Below are positions 58,184 to 64,000 of a stretch of 64,000 bases of DNA, piece by piece. The position numbers and the translations under genes are program-made. Where the stretch lies: the NCBI GenBank assembly GCA_016291495.1, contig JAEEXI010000002.1, forward strand, positions 177,880-241,879, given 5' to 3'. The notes under the pieces are model-generated. The model was not told the DNA's origin, ran no database searches, and worked only from the letters and a program-made list of their open reading frames with translations. The first letter of the stretch is position 1; each line of letters begins with the position of its first letter. The stretch is from Prevotella sp. Lineage in GTDB: Bacteria > Bacteroidota > Bacteroidia > Bacteroidales > Bacteroidaceae.

Positions 58184-59460
58184 TATCCGACAGCCATCAA
58201 GGCTTGCATGAATTCATGGAGTTTCAGCAGACCGTAGGAGCCTTCGACACAGGATACTTCGTCGTACTGCTGCACATCGTCGGCCTCGATGCCACGATGC
58301 CAGATGAGGAACGGCACGGGCTGGCCGACGTGGATGCGCATCTCGACGGGCGTTAGGTGGTCGGGCAGCACGGCGATGCAGACATCCTGATCCTTCACCT
58401 TATTATATATAGGGGCGATGAGTCGCTGGTCGAGATACTCGATGGTCTTGAGTTTCAAGTCGAGGTCGCCATCATGGCCAGCCTCGTCGCTGGCCTCTAC
58501 ATGGACGAAGACGAAATCGTCCTTTTCGAGTGCATCGATGGCCGCCTGCGCCTTGCCTTCGTAGTTGGTGTCGGCCAGGCCTGTGGCTCCAGGCACTTTG
58601 ACGATGCGCAGACCAGCGTATTTGCCAATGCCCTGAATCAAATCGACGGCCGAGATCACCGTACCGCTCTTGATCTCCGGGTATTGCTGCATCAGCGTCT
58701 GCATCGACGGACGATAACCTCCGCTCCAGGGCCAGATACTGTTGGCCTGACGCTCGCCGCGCTTCGCCTTTTCGATATTATAGGGGTGCTTGGCCAGGAG
58801 TTCCTGGGATTTCAGGATCAAGTCATTGATGAGGTCGGCGGTCTCTTTAGGGGTGAGAGGCTTGTCTGCCGAAGAGTATTCTCTTACTTCTTGCTCCTTA
58901 CCTCTTACCTCTTTCACTAGCAGTGGTCGCCACTCCTCATTCGGATGGTCATGGGGTGGGGCACAGACGATGTGCTTGTTGCCACCTTTGATGACTAATA
59001 GATGGCGGTATTGGATACCGCAAATGAACTTTACACGCTCGCAGCCCTCATGCTCGTTGATGGGCTTGGCGAGGTGTTCGTTCAAGTAGTCGATGAGCAC
59101 GCGGGCATTGTCGGTTTCCAGATTGCCGCCATTGTGCGTGATAATCTTTCCGCCTTCCAGCGTGATGATGTTACAGCGGATGGCGAAGTCGTCATCAGCC
59201 ATCTCGTAGCCAATAGAGGCAGCCTCCAAAGGACCGCGACCCTCATACACCTTATTTAAGTCATAGCCAAGGATGGCGGTATTGGCAACCTCAGAACCGG
59301 GAGGGAACCCTTCGGGCACAGTCACCAATCGACCACAGCGACCCTCGCGTGCTAGCTGGTCCATCATGGGCTTATGGGCATATTGCAGCAAGGTCTTCCC
59401 ACCGAGTCGCTCGACGGGAAAATCTGCCATGCCATCACCAAGGATGATGATATGCTTCAT
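58183..59460 (-). CDS. ApgM-like phosphoglycerate mutase / proposed homoserine kinase
   Basis: The protein has 425 residues. It is an alkaline-phosphatase-fold metalloenzyme of the archaeal cofactor-independent phosphoglycerate mutase family: IIILGDGMADFPVERLGGKTLLQYA at the N-terminus, GSEVANTAILGYD (catalytic Ser), FVHVEASDEAGHDGD and VLPDHLTPVEMR. Members found next to thrA and thrC have been proposed to be homoserine kinases (TIGR02535), which fits the gap 3 bp after thrA and the lack of a thrB here. A period-7 array encodes EVRGKEQEVREYSS. The family assignment is firm; the reaction is inferred. Confidence 0.88.
   Translation of the reverse strand: MKHIIILGDGMADFPVERLGGKTLLQYAHKPMMDQLAREGRCGRLVTVPEGFPPGSEVANTAILGYDLNKVYEGRGPLEAASIGYEMADDDFAIRCNIITLEGGKIITHNGGNLETDNARVLIDYLNEHLAKPINEHEGCERVKFICGIQYRHLLVIKGGNKHIVCAPPHDHPNEEWRPLLVKEVRGKEQEVREYSSADKPLTPKETADLINDLILKSQELLAKHPYNIEKAKRGERQANSIWPWSGGYRPSMQTLMQQYPEIKSGTVISAVDLIQGIGKYAGLRIVKVPGATGLADTNYEGKAQAAIDALEKDDFVFVHVEASDEAGHDGDLDLKLKTIEYLDQRLIAPIYNKVKDQDVCIAVLPDHLTPVEMRIHVGQPVPFLIWHRGIEADDVQQYDEVSCVEGSYGLLKLHEFMQALMAVG
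58882..58916. repeat. Period-7 array, 5 units (TCTTACC type), inside the ApgM-like gene
   Basis: TCTTACT, TCTTGCT, CCTTACC, TCTTACC, TCTTTCA on the plus strand. It encodes the VKEVRGKEQEVREYS loop. The unit matches the array at 18928. Confidence 0.8.
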
Positions 59461-59463
59461 AAA

Positions 59464-61926
59464 CTAAATATTTGCGATTGACATGATGTTGGCGAAGACA
59501 CCAGCGGCAGTCACAGCAGCACCGGCACCATAGCCCTGGATCAGCATCGGATACTCCTTATAACGCTCGGTGGTCAGCAGCACGATATTGTTAGAGCCTT
59601 CCAGACCATAGAACGGATGACCATAAGGAACTTCCTTCAGGGCGACGCTGGTCTTGAAGTTCGATGGGTCGTTCTCGTCGGCCTCCATCGTTGCGACGAA
59701 ACGCCAGCGCTTGTTCTCGGCCTCCAAAACCTTGCGACGAGTCTCGAAATCGGCATCGAGTTCGGGCAGACGCTTCCAGAAGTCGTCGATAGAGCCCTCG
59801 AAGTAGCTATCGGGCACGAAGAGATGTTTCTCGACATCGTCCTGTTCTACCTTGTAGCCAGCCTCACGGGTCAGGATGACCAGTTTGCGAATCACGTCCG
59901 TACCGCTGAGGTCGATACGTGGGTCGGGTTCTGAGTAGCGCTGTTCCTTGGCACGACGAACGGTCTCAGAGAAGGGCACATCGGCGGCAATCTCGTTGAA
60001 GATGAAGTTCAGCGTACCAGAGAGGATAGCCTCAATCTTCAGAATCTTATCGCCCGAGTTGCACAGGTCGTTGATGGTACCGATAATCGGCAGACCAGCA
60101 CCTACGTTGGTCTCATAGCGGAACCATACACCACGGTCGCGAGCCGTCTGGCGCAGCTTGAGATAGCTGTCATAGTCGCTCGAAGCGGCAATCTTGTTGG
60201 CAGCAACGACGCTGATGTTGTGTTCCAGGAATGTCTGATATAATGTGGCAATCTGCTTGCTGGCGGTACAGTCAACGAAGACAGAATTAAAGATATTCAT
60301 CTTGATAATCTCTTCGCGCATATGGTCGGTGTCGGCCTTGAAACCTGCACGCAGAATCTTCTCGTAATTGTCGAGGTCGATGCCGTCGCGATCCAATACG
60401 AAGTTATCGACATCGCTGATACCGACCACATTGAGTTTCAGGCGGCGTGACTGCATGAGGAACTGCTGCTGGGTACGAATCTGCTCGAGCAGCATGCCAC
60501 CAACGGTACCGATACCGCAGATGAAGATGTTGAGCACCTTGTATTCTGACAGGAAGAACGAGTCGTGCAGCACGTTCAGCGACTTGCGCAGGAACTTACC
60601 GTCGACCACGAACGAAATATTCGTCTCTGAGGCACCCTGAGCACAGGCAATCACGCTGATACCTGAGCGTCCTAACGTACCAAACAGCTTACCAGCAATA
60701 CCTGGCGTCTGTTTCATGTTCTCACCTACGATGGCGATAGTAGCCAGACCGCTCTCCACCTGCATGGGGAACATAGCACCCGTCTCAATCTCCTTGGCGA
60801 ACTCAGCATTCAGCACCTCGGCAGCGGCTGCGGCATCTTCGTCACGCACACCGATAGAGGTTGAATTCTCTGAAGAAGCCTGCGATACCATAAAGACAGA
60901 GATGCCTTTATTGGCAAGGGTGGTGAAGATACGGCGGTTCACACCGATCACACCCACCATCGACAGACCTGTGACGGTAATCAGCGAAGTGCCCTTGATA
61001 CTGGAGATACCCTTGATGGGTTTCTGGTCGTTCTCAATCTTCGCCTTGATGAGGGTACCCGGATGTTCGGGGTTGAATGTATTCTTAACCTTAATAGGTA
61101 TATTCTTGACACAAACGGGATAAATCGTCGGGGGATAGATGACTTTCGCACCGAAGTTACAGAGCTCCATCGCCTCGATGTAGGAGAGCTCGTTGATGGT
61201 GTATGCAGTCTTGATGACCTTCGGGTCGGCAGTCATGAAACCATCAACATCGGTCCATATTTCCAGCACCTCTGCATTCAGCACGGCGGCGATGATAGAG
61301 GCGGTATAATCAGAACCACCACGTCCGAGGTTCGTTGTCTCATGGCTGTCACGATCGCGGGCAATGAATCCCGGCACCACATATACGCTCTTATCACTCA
61401 GGTCCTTGAAGGCTTCCTTCACCAACTCGGTAGTTAAGTCGGCGTCAATCACATGTCGGCCCTGCTTCTTCTCCGTGCGGATGAAGTCGCGCGAGTTCAT
61501 ACGGACACCATTCTTCACCATAGCGGCCACGATGTGCGAACTCAAACGCTCGCCATAGCTGACAATCGTGTCCTCGGTCTTCTTCGACAAGTCGTGAATC
61601 AGGTACACACCATAGTAGATACTCTTCAACTGGTCGAAGAGCTGGTCTACATTGTTAAATAAGTCTACGCGCTTTTTGTCATCCGTAATGATGGCCTCAA
61701 TCATCTGGTGGTGGCGTGTCACCATCGCGTCGAATTCCTCACGATAGTGTTCATCGCCTTGTTTGGCCATCTTTGATGTGGCGATCAGTTTATCGGTGAT
61801 GCCGTCAAGAGCACTTACTACTACTACGACAGGTTGCGTCCGAGCCTCTGTCTCCACAATTTTCTTCAAGCTAAGAATGCTTTTTACGGAACCTACGGAC
61901 GTTCCGCCGAATTTCATTACTTTCAT
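59464..61926 (-). CDS. thrA: Bifunctional aspartate kinase / homoserine dehydrogenase I
   Basis: The protein has 820 residues from ATG 61926 (MKVMKFGGTSVGS); the longer frame to 62010 crosses the promoter. The aspartokinase part has KFGGTSVG, NLGRGGSDYTASIIAA and two ACT domains (SLITVTGLSMVGVIGVNRRIFTTLANKGISVFMVSQASSENS and GLATIAIVGENMKQTPGIAGKLFGTLGRSGISVIACAQGASE). The homoserine dehydrogenase part has NIFICGIGTVGGMLLEQI and YSEPDPRIDLSGTDVIRKLVILTREAG. It performs the first and third steps from aspartate to threonine and is probably inhibited by threonine through the ACT domains. The ApgM-like gene follows 3 bp downstream. Confidence 0.95.
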   Translation of the reverse strand: MKVMKFGGTSVGSVKSILSLKKIVETEARTQPVVVVVSALDGITDKLIATSKMAKQGDEHYREEFDAMVTRHHQMIEAIITDDKKRVDLFNNVDQLFDQLKSIYYGVYLIHDLSKKTEDTIVSYGERLSSHIVAAMVKNGVRMNSRDFIRTEKKQGRHVIDADLTTELVKEAFKDLSDKSVYVVPGFIARDRDSHETTNLGRGGSDYTASIIAAVLNAEVLEIWTDVDGFMTADPKVIKTAYTINELSYIEAMELCNFGAKVIYPPTIYPVCVKNIPIKVKNTFNPEHPGTLIKAKIENDQKPIKGISSIKGTSLITVTGLSMVGVIGVNRRIFTTLANKGISVFMVSQASSENSTSIGVRDEDAAAAAEVLNAEFAKEIETGAMFPMQVESGLATIAIVGENMKQTPGIAGKLFGTLGRSGISVIACAQGASETNISFVVDGKFLRKSLNVLHDSFFLSEYKVLNIFICGIGTVGGMLLEQIRTQQQFLMQSRRLKLNVVGISDVDNFVLDRDGIDLDNYEKILRAGFKADTDHMREEIIKMNIFNSVFVDCTASKQIATLYQTFLEHNISVVAANKIAASSDYDSYLKLRQTARDRGVWFRYETNVGAGLPIIGTINDLCNSGDKILKIEAILSGTLNFIFNEIAADVPFSETVRRAKEQRYSEPDPRIDLSGTDVIRKLVILTREAGYKVEQDDVEKHLFVPDSYFEGSIDDFWKRLPELDADFETRRKVLEAENKRWRFVATMEADENDPSNFKTSVALKEVPYGHPFYGLEGSNNIVLLTTERYKEYPMLIQGYGAGAAVTAAGVFANIMSIANI

Positions 61927-61991
61927 ATTTCTATGCAATTTATCTTGCCAACGGTACCCCTCAACAAGTGGGGCATGCTCCATTGGCGCGA

Positions 61992-62022
61992 CAAAATTAC
62001 AAAAAAGCAATAAAACGACAAA
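61992..62022 (-). promoter_or_regulatory. Promoter for thrA and the ApgM-like gene
   Basis: On the minus strand: TTTG (62019-62022), a 19-bp gap, and TAATTTTG (61992-61999), a perfect match. ATG 61926 is 65 bp downstream; I see no leader-peptide or attenuator. Confidence 0.8.
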
Positions 62023-62055
62023 GAAAAAGCGAGGATTTTTTCCTCGCCGTTTCGT

Positions 62056-63717
62056 TTATGTATACAAAAACCTTTTAATACTTCGTTTGGGTGTTTTCTC
62101 AAACTCCTCCTTGCGAATCTCAATCTCGGCAATCTTTTCATAGGCAGGTAACTGCTCGTTAAGTTGCTGGCGGTTCTGCTCCATGATATTCTTGATATCC
62201 TCTTCGTTGAAATTCATATTCTTAGCCTCGTCATAGTCGGGATATACCAATCCGACGAGTTTTGTATCGCGCTGTACCACCACACTCTCGACGACCATTG
62301 TCATAGAATTGAGCTTGTCCTCGATTTCCTCCGGATAGATATTCTGTCCGTTAGGACCTAACAGCATATTCTTACTTCGTCCGTTGATATACACATTGCC
62401 GTCGTAGTCCATTGTTCCGAGATCACCAGTATGATACCAACCGTCCTTGTCAAGGGTCTCTTGAGTGGCCTCTTCGTTCTTATAATAGCCCAACATAACA
62501 TTCAGACCCTTGGCAAGAATCTCTCCAGGAATTTGGGCGGGATTGCTGGAATTTATCTTTACCTGCATGTGGTAGGCTGCCTGTCCGCAAGACCCTTGGA
62601 CGAAGGTATGCCAGTCGCGATAACAGATAATTGGTGCACACTCGGTAGCTCCGTAGCCGACAGTATATGGGAATTCGATTTTCTTCAGGAATGTCTCTAC
62701 CTCCTGATTGAAGGCAGCTCCTCCGATAATCACCTCATAAAGTTCACCTCCGAAGGCTTTCACTACCTCATCACAGATCATCTGGCGTACCTTCTTCGAG
62801 ATGACGGGCATTGCCAGCAACAGTCGCATGCGGTTGTTCTGAATTTTTGGGAAAACCTTTTTGCGGATAATCTTCTCGATGACCAATGGAACAGCAATGA
62901 TGATTTTGGGCTTGATATCTGAAAATGCCTGAGCAATGATGGCTGGAGAGGGAATGCGGTTGAGATAATAGACATGACAGCCGTGCAGGAACTCAAAAAC
63001 AAACTCGAAGGCCATACCGTACATATGTGCCATTGGAAGGATGGAGATAATACGATCACCCTTTCCAATCGTCTTACCCAATACATGTTCTGCAAAATCA
63101 TAGTTTGACCACAGGGCACGATATGGTACCATTACACCCTTAGAGAAACCTGTTGTACCACTGGTGTAATTGATCATTGCCAGTTCCTCACCATTCTCTT
63201 CTATATAATAATGTACATGCTCCTTACGGAAATATTTGGGAAATTTCTTACCGTATAGTTCGTTTAAATGCTCACGGGCATACGTTAACTTGTCAGTACG
63301 AGAGAGCATCAGCGAGTAGTCAGGATTATTGATAATACCTTCCAGATGAGGCATCTGCACAGGGTCTATCTGTGTGGCCACATGGTCGCCGACAAACAAC
63401 AACTTGGCATCGGAATGGTTGACGATATTGTGAATCTGGTCTGCCATGAATTCATGAAGGATGGGTACAGCAACAGCACCGTAGGTCAGTGTGGCGAGGA
63501 ATGCAACTGCCCATTGACTGCTATTGCGCCCGCAGAGAGCAATTTTGTCGCCTTTCTCCACACCGCAATTTTCAAACAGGATGTGCAGCTTCTCTATCTT
63601 TCTTGCCACATCATGAAATTGCAAGGTGGCTCCTTTGTAGTCTGTCAGTGCATCGAGATCCCAATGGTCAATGATGCTCTTCTCAATGATTTGGTTAAAA
63701 CTTGGTACGTTTTCCAT
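62056..63717 (-). CDS. AMP-binding long-chain acyl-CoA synthetase
   Basis: The protein has 553 residues. The adenylate-forming signature is INYTSGTTGFSKGVMVPYR (residues 183-201), followed by SILPMAHMYGMAFEF, VGYGATECAPIICYRD and WYHTGDLGTMDYDGNVYINGRSKNML with the conserved Asp and Arg. The C-terminus ends KTPKRSIKRFLY. It activates a fatty acid to acyl-CoA via acyl-AMP; chain length is unknown. A paralogue lies 8 bp upstream on the same strand, so they are co-transcribed. Confidence 0.92.
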   Translation of the reverse strand: MENVPSFNQIIEKSIIDHWDLDALTDYKGATLQFHDVARKIEKLHILFENCGVEKGDKIALCGRNSSQWAVAFLATLTYGAVAVPILHEFMADQIHNIVNHSDAKLLFVGDHVATQIDPVQMPHLEGIINNPDYSLMLSRTDKLTYAREHLNELYGKKFPKYFRKEHVHYYIEENGEELAMINYTSGTTGFSKGVMVPYRALWSNYDFAEHVLGKTIGKGDRIISILPMAHMYGMAFEFVFEFLHGCHVYYLNRIPSPAIIAQAFSDIKPKIIIAVPLVIEKIIRKKVFPKIQNNRMRLLLAMPVISKKVRQMICDEVVKAFGGELYEVIIGGAAFNQEVETFLKKIEFPYTVGYGATECAPIICYRDWHTFVQGSCGQAAYHMQVKINSSNPAQIPGEILAKGLNVMLGYYKNEEATQETLDKDGWYHTGDLGTMDYDGNVYINGRSKNMLLGPNGQNIYPEEIEDKLNSMTMVVESVVVQRDTKLVGLVYPDYDEAKNMNFNEEDIKNIMEQNRQQLNEQLPAYEKIAEIEIRKEEFEKTPKRSIKRFLYT

Positions 63718-63725
63718 ATCTTCGA

Positions 63726-64000
63726 TTATTTATATAAGTAGCGTTTTATACTCTTCTTGGGAGTCTTCTCAAACTCTTCCTCCCGTATTTCAATCGTTTG
63801 GATTCGGCTATAGGGTGGCAGTATGTCGTTGAGTTGCTGACGATTCTGTTCCATAATACTTTGCAGGTCCTCGTCCGTGAATCCCATTTCCTTTACCTCG
63901 TCCATATCCGGATATACCAATGCCACCAGATGGTCACCGCGCTGTACGACGATACATTCTGAAACTATTGCCATAGAGCTAAGCTTGTCCTCAATTTCCT
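63726..64000 (-). CDS. AMP-binding acyl-CoA synthetase, C-terminal part only
   Basis: The frame runs off the window end; about 91 C-terminal residues are visible. EIEDKLSSM, then IVVQRGDHLVALVYPDMDEVKEMG and IMEQNRQQLNDILPPYSRIQTIEIREEEFEKTPKKSIKRYLYK match the end of the neighbouring synthetase (EIEDKLNSM, IMEQNRQQLNEQLPAYEKI, EFEKTPKRSIKRFLY). It is therefore a tandem paralogue. The start and catalytic region are outside the window. Confidence 0.85.
   Translation of the reverse strand, partial: EIEDKLSSMAIVSECIVVQRGDHLVALVYPDMDEVKEMGFTDEDLQSIMEQNRQQLNDILPPYSRIQTIEIREEEFEKTPKKSIKRYLYK

Noticed and set aside
17355..58916. Period-7 arrays considered as CRISPR
   Set aside because: Units are contiguous with no spacers, only 4-11 copies, and no cas genes are near.

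Overview
The window comes from a Bacteroidales genome, most like Prevotellaceae (Prevotella/Segatella). Three things point there. Most promoters I can place have the Bacteroidetes form (TTTG, 19-20 bp, TAnnTTTG), and starts generally lack a Shine-Dalgarno. Gene content is lineage-typical: a TamL lipoprotein, an aerotolerance (bat) operon, DUF4835, DUF3127, DUF5715, archaeal-type ProS, and thrA with an ApgM-like gene and thrC. Lipoprotein signals and Gly/Asn-rich tails are frequent. I see no rRNA, tRNA, CRISPR array, integrase or transposase.

Layout. 1-5405 (+): a cut Tyr/Gly-rich protein, an outer-membrane barrel, a cytidylate-kinase-like protein, a nitroreductase, then a tight DUF2520 / KdsC-like HAD / Maf group. 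5374-9682: TrmH-family methyltransferase (-), TamL (+), a small lipoprotein (-), WalJ-like MBL hydrolase (+). 9775-18764 (+): moxR, DUF58, a BatD-like protein, batA, a fused batB-batC, a fused batD-batE, then a PAP2 phosphatase. 19001-28610 is the accessory region: an HU-like protein with a long leader, a DUF4160/DUF2442 pair, a HaeIII-type restriction-modification system, a two-gene cassette I do not recognise, and a three-gene module ending in a VirE/DUF3987-type primase-helicase. The part from about 20926 to 28609 lies between two 38-bp direct repeats and, by eye, its 21.2-24.8 kb part is more AT-rich than its flanks. 28784-33530 (+): queA, nadE, dnaB. 33570-41004 (-): dnaN, exonuclease, coaBC, DUF4835, recN and a TPR pseudo-protease, transcribed from the dnaN promoter. 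41170-46729: DUF3127 (+), rpsA (-), proS (-), OmpA lipoprotein and mtgA (+). 46719-55139 (-): phoH, purC, ubiE, aroE, TPM protein, lemA, purM, prfA, pyrF in one near-continuous run. 55338-61926: a DUF5715 peptidase-like protein (+), and the threonine genes thrA, apgM-like, thrC (-), interrupted by a small-peptide/lipoprotein pair on the + strand. 62056-64000 (-): two tandem AMP-binding acyl-CoA synthetases, the second cut by the window edge.

The most unusual signal cuts across the annotation. At least twelve imperfect tandem arrays have a period of exactly 7 bp and four have a period of 8 bp. Their unit sequences fall into several unrelated types (TTACCTC, AGTTTAT, ATTCACT, ATTGATA, GATGGAA, AACTTTG, AGTCAAC, GTAGGAAA). 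They sit in intergenic DNA and also inside linkers or loops of conserved enzymes (CoaBC twice, ThrC twice, QueA, ApgM, DUF5715, the BatD-BatE junction). There is also a dispersed 32-bp hairpin element whose two copies show compensatory stem changes, and a 57-bp palindrome that can fold as a three-way junction. Positions, motifs and alignments were read by eye; no database search was run.
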